Assembly: GCA_903837285.1 (NCBI GenBank)
Contig: CAILUD010000116.1
Span: 1-50,867 of the forward strand
Direction of reading: 5' to 3'
DNA from: an uncultured Bacteroidota bacterium
GTDB taxonomy: Bacteria; Bacteroidota; Bacteroidia; Bacteroidales; GWA2-32-17
DNA length: 50,867 nt
Shown: piece by piece, positions 26,102 through 33,081 of the stretch
How the letters are laid out: each line of letters starts with the position of its first letter
Position numbering within the stretch: the stretch's first letter is position 1
Notes under the pieces: model-generated
What the model saw: only the letters and a program-made list of their open reading frames with translations
Told to the model about the DNA's origin: nothing
Database searches by the model: none
Program-made: the position numbers and the translations under genes

Positions 26102-26127
26102 AAAAAAGCTGCGTAAGCAGCTTTTTT
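26102..26127 (+). terminator. terminator of the adhesin operon
   Basis: An 11-bp stem AAAAAAGCTGC/GCAGCTTTTTT with loop GTAA, starting four bases after the adhesin stop codon and T-rich at its exit. Confidence 0.88.
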
Positions 26128-26232
26128 AATTTATATTTTCTTTGATAAATATTTTGTGTAATAAAAAACACCGATTTATTTGATTCTGGTGTTTAATAAA
26201 AAAAAGAAATGAAATCTTAGGGTAAAAAATTG

Positions 26233-26271
26233 GACATAAAAAAAGCTGCATTAAGCAGCTTTTTTTATGTC
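26233..26271. terminator. terminator of the rplM-rpsI-rpsB-tsf operon
   Basis: A perfect 17-bp stem (26233-26249 with 26255-26271, loop ATTAA) with A7/T7 tracts inside the stem. It lies 12 bp past the tsf stop and works in both directions. Its AAAGCTGC/GCAGCTTT core is the same as in the terminator 131 bp away. Confidence 0.88.
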
Positions 26272-26282
26272 TAAAATGTTTT

Positions 26283-27113
26283 TTATACTGTAATAGAACA
26301 GCGTTTAAAAACTGTAATTGAAAGTTCCTTATCGTCAGTTTGTATATATTGACGAACAGTCATTTTATTATCTTTTACAAATTCTTGATTTAGCAAAGTG
26401 CTTTCGTTATAAAATTTATTAAGCTTACCCAATGCAATTTTTTCTAATATTGCTTCTGGTTTACCTTCTGCACGTGCTTGTTCTTTACCAATTTCAATTT
26501 CTTTTTCAACCATTTCTTTTGAAATGTCGTCTTTGTCAATGGCTATTGGACTCATAGCGGCAATTTGCATTGCAACATCTTTACCTATTTGCTGATTGGT
26601 TACCATTTTGTTAAAACCTACAAGAGTTCCAATTTTGCTACCTTGATGAATATAAGAGAATACATGTTCTGCAGAAATGTATTCATAATAAGTAACATCA
26701 ATTCTTTCACCTATTGCAGCAACCTTATCCATAATCATATCTTGAATAGTAAGGTTGTTTACATTAATAAGTTTTAATGCATCAATATTTGAAGGCTTAG
26801 TTTCTAATGCTTTTTGAGCAATGATTTTTGATAATTCAATAAAGCCATCAGTCTTAGCTACAAAATCAGTTTCGCAACTTAAAGCAATAATGGCTGCATC
26901 TTTTCCATTTGGACTTATTTCAGCAACAACTAATCCTTGAGTTGTAAGACGGTCAGCTCGTTTCATTGAAACTGCCTGTCCTTTTTTACGAATAAGTTCA
27001 ATCGCTAAATTAACATCACCTTCTGATTCGGTAAGAGCATTCTTACAATCCATCATTCCTGCACCAGTAAGCTGACGTAATTTTGTAATATCTGCAGTAG
27101 TTATTTGTGCCAT
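26283..27113 (-). CDS. tsf: elongation factor Ts
   Basis: EF-Ts recharges EF-Tu by exchanging GDP for GTP. The N-terminus MAQITTADITKLRQLTGAGMMDCKNALTES is the family's UBA-like domain with the invariant TGAGMMDCK motif. The core has CETDFVAKTDGF near residue 80 and AMQIAAMSPIAI near 185. The length of 276 residues is normal. It follows rpsB after 17 bp, the conserved rpsB-tsf order, and its transcript ends at the 26233-26271 hairpin. Confidence 0.97.
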   Translation of the reverse strand: MAQITTADITKLRQLTGAGMMDCKNALTESEGDVNLAIELIRKKGQAVSMKRADRLTTQGLVVAEISPNGKDAAIIALSCETDFVAKTDGFIELSKIIAQKALETKPSNIDALKLINVNNLTIQDMIMDKVAAIGERIDVTYYEYISAEHVFSYIHQGSKIGTLVGFNKMVTNQQIGKDVAMQIAAMSPIAIDKDDISKEMVEKEIEIGKEQARAEGKPEAILEKIALGKLNKFYNESTLLNQEFVKDNKMTVRQYIQTDDKELSITVFKRCSITV

Positions 27114-27130
27114 ATTAAAAATTCTTTTTA

Positions 27131-28033
27131 TTATTCTTTAATGTTCTTTTTAATAGTTGTTCTTTTTGCTGGAGATTTTTTTGGTGCATCTGTAATAGCA
27201 GCATTTCCTTCAGCTGAAGCCTCTACAGTTTCTACTGTATCTTCATCAATAACATCTTCTTCATTTGAAAATTCATCATTTTCATCGTTTTTAGCTTTAC
27301 GAAGTGGTTTCTCTTTTGTTTGAGATACTTCTTTTTCTTTATCAAATTTACGCTCTTCAAGACCAGCAGTAATAGCAGCAATTGCTGTATCTAAAATTAA
27401 AGCAATTGAATTTGAAGCGTCATCATTTGAAGGAATAGGGAAATCAATATTTTTTGGGTCAGAGTTGGTGTCAACCATTCCAAATAATGGAATACTTAAA
27501 CGTTTTGCTTCTCTAACTGCAATATGTTCTTTAGAAACGTCAATGATAAAAAGAGCCGCTGGTAATCTAGTTAAATCAGTAATACTTCCTAAGTTCTTTT
27601 CTAATTTAGCACGTTTACGACTAATTTGAAGTCTTTCTCTTTTTGAAAGATTATCGAAAGTGCCATCTGTAGCCATTTTATCAATGGTTGACATTTTCTT
27701 TACTGCCTTACGAATAGTAGGGAAGTTAGTTAACATACCACCTGGCCAACGTTCAGTAACATAAGGCATGCCTATTTTACTTACTTTTTCAGCAACTATA
27801 TCTTTAGCTTGTTTTTTTGTAGCAACAAATAAAATTTTGCGACCAGATTTTGCGATTTGTTTTAATGCATTGCAAGCTTCATCAAGCTTAACTACTGTTT
27901 TGTGTAAATCAAGAATGTGAATTCCATTTTTCTCCATAAAAATATAAGGAGCCATATTTGGATTCCATTTTCTTTTAAGGTGACCAAAGTGTACACCTGC
28001 TTCTAATAATTGTTCGAATGTTACTTTTGACAT
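27131..28033 (-). CDS. rpsB: 30S ribosomal protein S2 with long charged C-terminal tail
   Basis: S2 binds late to the small subunit and helps hold S1. The core is canonical: FEQLLEAGVHFGHLKRKWNPNMAPYIF at the N-terminus, ERWPGGMLTNFPTIRKAV near 95, and PLFGMVDTNSDP...IPSNDDASNSIALI near 190. The protein is 300 residues against about 240-260 in most bacteria. The last ~75 residues are low-complexity and charged, first acidic (NDENDEFSNEEDVIDEDTV), then basic (KKSPAKRTTIKKNIKE). A strong hairpin lies between rpsI and rpsB, a fitting place for autoregulation. Confidence 0.97.
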   Translation of the reverse strand: MSKVTFEQLLEAGVHFGHLKRKWNPNMAPYIFMEKNGIHILDLHKTVVKLDEACNALKQIAKSGRKILFVATKKQAKDIVAEKVSKIGMPYVTERWPGGMLTNFPTIRKAVKKMSTIDKMATDGTFDNLSKRERLQISRKRAKLEKNLGSITDLTRLPAALFIIDVSKEHIAVREAKRLSIPLFGMVDTNSDPKNIDFPIPSNDDASNSIALILDTAIAAITAGLEERKFDKEKEVSQTKEKPLRKAKNDENDEFSNEEDVIDEDTVETVEASAEGNAAITDAPKKSPAKRTTIKKNIKE

Positions 28034-28069
28034 GTTATTTATTTTAGTTTACTTTCTTATTATTTACGC

Positions 28070-28110
28070 AATTGTCAGGTAGTTCTTTTTAAAAAGAAGT
28101 CCTGACAATT
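28070..28110 (-). promoter_or_regulatory. long hairpin in the rpsI-rpsB leader
   Basis: Arms AATTGTCAGG (28070-28079) and CCTGACAATT (28101-28110) are perfectly complementary. The spacer itself contains the palindrome TTCTTTTTAAAAAGAA. The result is one long stem with a small bulge in the 103-bp gap before rpsB. No proper U-tract follows on the minus strand. It could attenuate transcription or be an RNA site for S2 feedback (inference). Confidence 0.5.
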
Positions 28111-28136
28111 TAGATACTAAACTATAATTGAATCCA

Positions 28137-28523
28137 TTAACGTTTGCTAAACTGGAATCTTTTACGTGCTTTCTTTTGACCTGGTTTTTTACGTTCAACT
28201 TCGCGTGGGTCGCGGGTTAAGAAACCTTTAACTTTTAAAGCTGGTTTAAGTTCAGGAGTTGATTTTACAATAGCTCTTGAAATTGCTAAACGAAGTGCTT
28301 CTGCTTGTCCGTTAATTCCACCACCATCAAGATTTACTTTAATGTCGAATTTGCCTTCTGCATTAATAGTGATAAGTGGGTGAAGAACCGTATGCTGAAG
28401 ATGAGGAGTTGGAAAATAATTTTTAAATTCTCTATCGTTGATAGTGATAATTCCGCTTCCTTCTTTTAAGTAAATGCGTGCAATTGCAGCTTTTCTTCTA
28501 CCTATTGCGTTTACAATTCCCAT
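28137..28523 (-). CDS. rpsI: 30S ribosomal protein S9
   Basis: S9 is a small-subunit head protein whose basic tail reaches the tRNA P site. The 128-residue product starts MGIVNAIGRRKAAIARIYLKEGSG (GRRKxAxAR hallmark), contains VNLDGGGINGQAEALRLAISRAI, and ends with GFLTRDPREVERKKPGQKKARKRFQFSKR, the universal GxxxRDxRxxERKKxGxxKARxxxQxSKR tail. It lies 5 bp after rplM, the conserved rplM-rpsI pair. Confidence 0.98.
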   Translation of the reverse strand: MGIVNAIGRRKAAIARIYLKEGSGIITINDREFKNYFPTPHLQHTVLHPLITINAEGKFDIKVNLDGGGINGQAEALRLAISRAIVKSTPELKPALKVKGFLTRDPREVERKKPGQKKARKRFQFSKR

Positions 28524-28528
28524 ACTCT

Positions 28529-28984
28529 TTATTTAATTGTATTAATATTAATTACTCTTGGTTTTTGAGCTTCATGTGGATGCTCGGTACCTGAATAAAC
28601 AAACAGGTTATGTATAAGTCTTCTTGATAATCGATTACGTGGAAGCATACCTTTTACTGCATGTTCAATAATTTTTCTTGGGTCTTTAGCCAATTGTTTT
28701 TCTGGAGAAATATGGCGTTGTCCACCAGGATATCCGGTATGACGAACATATTGTTTATTTGCCCATTTGTCACCTGTAAATTGAACCTTTTCAGAATTCA
28801 ATAATATTATGTTATCACCGCAATCAACATGAGGAGTGAATCCAGCTTTGTGTTTTCCTCTGAGAATTACTGCAATGGTTGAACAAAGTCTACCAACTAC
28901 CAAATCGGTAGCATCGATAACTAACCATTCTTTTTTTACAGTTGCTTTGTTTAAAGACACTGTTTTGTAGCTTATTGCGTCCAC
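28529..28984 (-). CDS. rplM: 50S ribosomal protein L13
   Basis: L13 is an early-assembling large-subunit protein. The 151-residue product has WLVIDATDLVVGRLCSTIAVILRGKHKAGFTPHVDCGD near residues 20-58, YVRHTGYPGG near 85, and ERAVKGMLP-like EHAVKGMLPRNRLSR near 110, all family signatures. It heads the rplM-rpsI-rpsB-tsf operon, with a good promoter at 29043-29073. Confidence 0.98.
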   Translation of the reverse strand: MDAISYKTVSLNKATVKKEWLVIDATDLVVGRLCSTIAVILRGKHKAGFTPHVDCGDNIILLNSEKVQFTGDKWANKQYVRHTGYPGGQRHISPEKQLAKDPRKIIEHAVKGMLPRNRLSRRLIHNLFVYSGTEHPHEAQKPRVININTIK

Positions 28985-29042
28985 TTTCTTGACTTATTAT
29001 TACTTTATTAACTATATGATTACCGTTTGAAAATACGGACTG

Positions 29043-29073
29043 CAAAAATACAATTATTTTTATAATATGCCAA
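29043..29073 (-). promoter_or_regulatory. promoter of the rplM operon
   Basis: On the minus strand TTGG (29070-29073) is followed after 19 bp by TATTTTTG (29043-29050), an excellent match to the Bacteroidota -33/-7 pattern (TTTG, 19-20 bp, TAnnTTTG). It lies 58 bp before the rplM start. Confidence 0.65.
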
Positions 29074-29151
29074 TAATGGTGGATTATATTTTTAAATAAT
29101 TTGCGAGAACTATTCTGTGTAAGGTTTAATGCTGATTATCAGCACTTAAAT

Positions 29152-29185
29152 TTTGCTTTAAATAATTCGTAATTTATTAATTTTG
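29152..29185 (+). promoter_or_regulatory. candidate promoter of the O-antigen ligase-like gene
   Basis: TTTG (29152-29155) and TAATTTTG (29178-29185) are separated by 22 bp, slightly longer than ideal. The ATG follows at 29243. Confidence 0.45.
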
Positions 29186-29242
29186 TGATTTAAAATAAAT
29201 AATTACATTTTTCGTTAATTCGAAGAATTATAAAACTGATAA

Positions 29243-30829
29243 ATGCCCGTATTTACAATTACTATTCATCGTTATATTTATTTATTTGGATTGGCACTTC
29301 TTGCTTTTTCATTACCTCTATCACCATTTGGAACAAGTATTTCACAACTAATTATATTAATTAATTGGATTTTAGAAGGTAATTTTAAAGAAAAATGGGT
29401 TGTTTTAAAGTCCAGGAAAAGTATTCTGTTATTTTCGTTAATTTTTATAATTCATGCAATTTGGTTGTTGCCCCCACAAGATTATTTGTATGCATTTAAC
29501 GATCTTAAAGTTAAAGTTCCAATATTGGTATTGCCTATTTTGATTGGCACTTCTGGGTTACTCTCAAAGAAATTATTGCGATCAATTTTAATGTTTTTTT
29601 CGGCTGGTGTTATATTAGGGTCTCTAATTAGTATTACTATTTTCATGTTAAAGCCATCAGTAAATATTACAAACTACAGAGATTTATCGCCTTTTATCTC
29701 ACATATTCGTTTTTCTTTAATGATTGCATTTTCAGTTTTTATACTTATATATTATAGTTTTGCTGAAAGGGAAGTTAGATTTTCTGGATTCATGAAATTT
29801 GCCGGAATAATATTTTCATTATGGCTTTTAGTTTTTCTTGTTTTATTAAAGAGCTTAACCGGCTTAATTATTTTTGGAATTGTTTCGTACATTTTTCTAT
29901 GGGTGTTTTCTTTAAAAACAAAAAGATGGTTTAAGTGGATATATTTCGTTCTTTTGATTTTTCTGCCATTGTTGCCAGGGTTTTATATTTATAAAGTATC
30001 AAAACATTTTACCAATATAGAAAGTGTTGACTTTTTGAAATTAGAAAATAAAACAAAATCAGGGAATGAATATACTTTCGACCCAAATTCAAAATCGATA
30101 GAAAATGGAAACTTTGTTTGGGTTTATTATTGCGAAAAGGAACTTAAAAATGAATGGGCAAAAAGAAGTAATATAGATTATTTAGGAAAGGATAATAACG
30201 GTAATGAAATTAGATATACATTAGTTCGGTATTTAACCTCAAAAGGCTTAAGAAAGGATTCGGTAAGTATATGTAAGTTAACAAATGAAGAGATAAAAGC
30301 AGTTGAAAACGGTGTGCCTAATTATTTGTTTTTAAATGAATGGAAGGTATATCCTTTAATTTATAATTTATTTTGGCAGCTGAACGAATATAAAAACAAT
30401 AACAATGCAAGCGGAATGTCTTTACCTCAAAGAATAGAATATTTAAAAACGGCAAAAGTTATTATCTCAAAAAATATTTGGTTTGGAGTGGGTACTGGTA
30501 ATGTTAGATTGGCATTTGATAAGCAATATGAAATAATGAATAGCTCTCTTCAAAAGGAATGGCGTCTAAGAGCGCATAATCAACTTGTAACATTTTTGCT
30601 GACATTCGGAATATTTGGATTTGCATTAATTTTATTCTCATTTTTTTATCCTGCTATAAAAGAAAAGGGATTTAAGAATTTTCTTTTTTCAGCCCTGTTT
30701 ATAATTATGTTTTTTTCATTTTTAAATGAAGATACTTTCGAAACTCAAGCTGGAGTTACGTTTTTTATACTTTTCTACTCACTTTTAATTTTTTCCAGTA
30801 AACAAGAAGTTGTTCAAAATGAACAATAG
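29243..30829 (+). CDS. O-antigen ligase/polymerase (Wzy/WaaL-like) membrane protein
   Basis: A 528-residue polytopic inner-membrane protein. About ten hydrophobic spans are visible: residues ~10-75 and 85-230 in the first half, and ~435-520 at the C-terminus. Between them is a long hydrophilic loop (~255-430) ending in KNIWFGVGTGNVRLAFDKQYE and LRAHNQLVTFLLTFGIFG. This GxGxGN...HN pattern in the large periplasmic loop is the Wzy_C signature of O-antigen ligases and polymerases, which join undecaprenyl-linked glycans. No glycan cluster surrounds it, so the acceptor is unknown. The large loop also carries an unusual WVYYCEKELKNEWAKRS segment. Confidence 0.75.
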   Translation: MPVFTITIHRYIYLFGLALLAFSLPLSPFGTSISQLIILINWILEGNFKEKWVVLKSRKSILLFSLIFIIHAIWLLPPQDYLYAFNDLKVKVPILVLPILIGTSGLLSKKLLRSILMFFSAGVILGSLISITIFMLKPSVNITNYRDLSPFISHIRFSLMIAFSVFILIYYSFAEREVRFSGFMKFAGIIFSLWLLVFLVLLKSLTGLIIFGIVSYIFLWVFSLKTKRWFKWIYFVLLIFLPLLPGFYIYKVSKHFTNIESVDFLKLENKTKSGNEYTFDPNSKSIENGNFVWVYYCEKELKNEWAKRSNIDYLGKDNNGNEIRYTLVRYLTSKGLRKDSVSICKLTNEEIKAVENGVPNYLFLNEWKVYPLIYNLFWQLNEYKNNNNASGMSLPQRIEYLKTAKVIISKNIWFGVGTGNVRLAFDKQYEIMNSSLQKEWRLRAHNQLVTFLLTFGIFGFALILFSFFYPAIKEKGFKNFLFSALFIIMFFSFLNEDTFETQAGVTFFILFYSLLIFSSKQEVVQNEQ

Positions 30830-30840
30830 GGTTATCTTTG
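30810..30840 (+). promoter_or_regulatory. candidate promoter of guaD
   Basis: TTG (30810-30812), 20-bp spacer, then TATCTTTG (30833-30840), an exact -7 match. It overlaps the end of the upstream gene and lies 26 bp before the guaD start. Confidence 0.5.
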
Positions 30841-30866
30841 TTTAATAAAAATCAAAAATTTAAGAT

Positions 30867-31340
30867 ATGTGCCAAAAGCATAACGAGTTTATGATGGAAG
30901 CAATTCGGCTTTCAAAAGAAAATATTGATAATGGTGGTGGTCCGTTTGGGGCTGTAATAGTTAGGGATGGAAAAATTATTGCAAAAGGGGTAAACAAAGT
31001 AACTGTTAATAATGATCCAACAGCACATGCCGAAGTTACTGCAATTCGCGAAGCATCTAAATTCTTAAATAATTTTGATTTAAGTGGCTGTGAAATTTAT
31101 ACTTCCTGCGAACCTTGTCCAATGTGTTTAGGTGCAATTTATTGGGCTCATCTGGATAAAATATATTATGGAAACACTAAAGCTGATGCGAAAAATATTG
31201 GTTTTGATGATGCTTTTATATACGAAGAAATATTGATACCATTAGAAAACAGAAAACTTCCTATTTCGCAATTTATGCAGACAGAAGCTTTGGAAGCATT
31301 TAAAAAATGGTCAGACAAAGATGATAAAATAGAGTATTGA
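30867..31340 (+). CDS. guaD: guanine deaminase-type nucleoside deaminase
   Basis: A 157-residue cytidine-deaminase-fold enzyme. Zinc ligands are H54 (AHAEVTA, with catalytic E56), C84 and C87 (CEPCPMC). The C-terminal part IGFDDAFIYEEI matches the guanine deaminase branch typified by Bacillus GuaD, in which the tail swaps into the partner subunit. The tRNA adenosine deaminase TadA has a different end. Expected reaction: guanine to xanthine plus ammonia, for purine salvage or nitrogen use. It has its own promoter and precedes a macro-domain gene by 63 bp. Confidence 0.85.
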   Translation: MCQKHNEFMMEAIRLSKENIDNGGGPFGAVIVRDGKIIAKGVNKVTVNNDPTAHAEVTAIREASKFLNNFDLSGCEIYTSCEPCPMCLGAIYWAHLDKIYYGNTKADAKNIGFDDAFIYEEILIPLENRKLPISQFMQTEALEAFKKWSDKDDKIEY

Positions 31341-31403
31341 TGTCTATTTTAAAAGAAAGCTATATTTAAAAAGATTGTTATCTTTATTACTTTAATTATT
31401 AAT

Positions 31404-31907
31404 GTGAAAAAAATCGAGTTAATTAAATCAGACATTACAACATTAAATGTTGATGCAATAGTAAATGCTGCAAATGGTTCTTTGTTAGGCGGTGGTGGCG
31501 TTGATGGTGCAATACATGAAGCTGCTGGTGAAGAACTTTTAGAAAAGTGTAAAAAATTAAATGGATGTAATACAGGTGAGGCAAAAATAACAAAAGGGTA
31601 TAATCTTTCTGCATCATATATTATTCATACTGTTGGCCCGGTTTGGGTAGGTGGAAATAATAACGAAGATAAATATTTGGCAAGTTGTTATACAAATAGT
31701 CTTGAATTGGCAGTTAAAAACAATTTAAAAACAATTGCTTTCCCTAATATAAGCACTGGTGTTTATGGCTATCCAAAAAATCGTGCAGCAATAATTGCTG
31801 TTCACACCGTAGATTTATTTCTAAAAAATCATAAGGAAATAGATAAGGTTATTTTTGTCGCATTTGACGAGGAAAATTATTCAATTTACGAGAAACTTTT
31901 GAAATAA
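31404..31907 (+). CDS. macro domain protein, ADP-ribose deacylase-like
   Basis: A 167-residue single macro domain with GTG as the only reasonable start ([24 protein letters not shown]). Motifs are [24 protein letters not shown] (residues ~20-43), the adenosine/ribose-binding loop, and [16 protein letters not shown] near 113, the diphosphate loop. The set matches MacroD/YmdB-type enzymes, which hydrolyse O-acetyl-ADP-ribose or remove mono-ADP-ribose from proteins. No ADP-ribosyltransferase or sirtuin is next door. UbiA begins 27 bp downstream. Confidence 0.92.
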   Translation: MKKIELIKSDITTLNVDAIVNAANGSLLGGGGVDGAIHEAAGEELLEKCKKLNGCNTGEAKITKGYNLSASYIIHTVGPVWVGGNNNEDKYLASCYTNSLELAVKNNLKTIAFPNISTGVYGYPKNRAAIIAVHTVDLFLKNHKEIDKVIFVAFDEENYSIYEKLLK

Positions 31908-31934
31908 ATTTTTGCTTTTCTATGTGAAGGAATT

Positions 31935-32792
31935 ATGAGCGAACTCAAAAAATATTTATCGTTAGTTAAGTTTAGTCACACTATTTTTGCCATGCCATTT
32001 GCATTGGTTGGATATTTTTTAGGAATAAAAACAGCTGGTTTTGGTTTCGATTGGAAAGTTTTTATATTGGTAATTGTATGTATGATTTTAGCCCGAAGTG
32101 CAGCAATGGCCTTTAATAGAATGGTTGATGTGCAATACGACAGACGAAATCCGCGTACAATAAATCGGGAAATTCCTTCAGGACAAATATCTCTTTTTGC
32201 AGCATCTGTTTTTGTTGCCGCTGCTTCATTGTTATTTATTATAACAACGTGGTTTATTAATCCTTTGGTTTTTTATCTTTCACCTGTTGCTTTAATAGTA
32301 ATATTTGGATATAGTTTTACTAAAAGGTTTACCTCTCTTTGTCATTTTGTTTTGGGATTAGGACTGGCACTTGCACCTATTGGAGCATATTTGTCAGTGA
32401 CTGCGCGATTTGATGTTTTGCCAATTCTTTTTTCATTTATTGTTTTGCTTTGGGTTGGCGGTTTCGATATTATTTATGCTTTACAAGATGATGACTTTGA
32501 TAAAAGTCAAAAACTTCATTCTTTACCCGTAAGGTTAGGTAGAAAGACTGCACTTTTATTTTCTGCATTAGCTCATTTATTAACTGTTGGAATTGCAGTT
32601 TATGCAGGTTTTATAGGACAATTTTCTGTCTTTTATTGGGTGGGTGTTTTAATCTTTTCGGGGATGTTAATTTACGAACATTTATTGGTAAAGCCCGGCG
32701 ATCTTAGTCGTGTTAATATGGCATTTGCTGTGGTAAACGGAATTGCAGGAGTTATTTTTGGAGGATTAGTTATTTTATCACTTTACTTTTAA
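31935..32792 (+). CDS. UbiA-family prenyltransferase, possibly of menaquinone synthesis
   Basis: A 285-residue membrane protein with 8-9 spans. The first Asp-rich motif is NRMVDVQYDRRN (residues 61-72) and the second is DIIYALQDDDFDKSQKL (about 182-198); both bind Mg-diphosphate of the polyprenyl donor. SRAA-like ARSAAMAFNR and RTINREIPSG are typical of the 4-hydroxybenzoate/MqnP-like branch. In Bacteroidota using the futalosine route, MqnP fills this role, but no other mqn gene is seen here. An AAGGA ribosome site (31926-31930) precedes the ATG. Confidence 0.85.
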   Translation: MSELKKYLSLVKFSHTIFAMPFALVGYFLGIKTAGFGFDWKVFILVIVCMILARSAAMAFNRMVDVQYDRRNPRTINREIPSGQISLFAASVFVAAASLLFIITTWFINPLVFYLSPVALIVIFGYSFTKRFTSLCHFVLGLGLALAPIGAYLSVTARFDVLPILFSFIVLLWVGGFDIIYALQDDDFDKSQKLHSLPVRLGRKTALLFSALAHLLTVGIAVYAGFIGQFSVFYWVGVLIFSGMLIYEHLLVKPGDLSRVNMAFAVVNGIAGVIFGGLVILSLYF

Positions 32793-32812
32793 TTATTTAT
32801 AATTACTGCTCA

Positions 32813-32921
32813 TAGGGATTTAAACTATTACGAACTGTGTTCGTGAGAAAGTTCTCAGCTCGCTAAATTCCGATGTTATTTACTTTCGGATTTCAACTAT
32901 TTTCAGCGAAGCTAAATCCTA
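32813..32921. repeat. structured extragenic element with nested inverted repeats
   Basis: Outer arms TAGGGATTTA (32813-32822) and TAAATCCTA (32913-32921) enclose ACGAAC/GTTCGT (32830-32844), GAGA/TCTC (32845-32856) and a long arm AGCTCGCTAAATTCCGA / TCGGATTT...AGCGAAGCT (32857-32913). At least four stems can form in 109 bp, in the 289-bp gap between the UbiA and acyl-CoA synthetase genes. No ORF. Either a mobile repeat or a structured RNA. Confidence 0.55.
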
Positions 32922-33027
32922 AAGAACATTAGAAAATTGTTTTTATATACTTGTGTCAGTATCTCATTTAATTCCAGAAGCTAATATATAACATTTATTC
33001 TGGGCTTCATTTTCTGTTTTATTTGGT

Positions 33028-33035
33028 TATTTTTG
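33028..33035 (+). promoter_or_regulatory. candidate promoter -7 box for the acyl-CoA synthetase gene
   Basis: TATTTTTG matches TAnnTTTG, 46 bp before the ATG at 33082. The -33 element is weak. Confidence 0.4.
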
Positions 33036-33081
33036 GGATTCGAAAAACATTAAATTATAAATTATTTAATCTGCTTATAAT

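Noticed and set aside
26140..26200. Possible third hairpin ACACC...GGTGT between the twin terminators
   Set aside because: Only 5 bp with a 15-nt loop; too weak to support.
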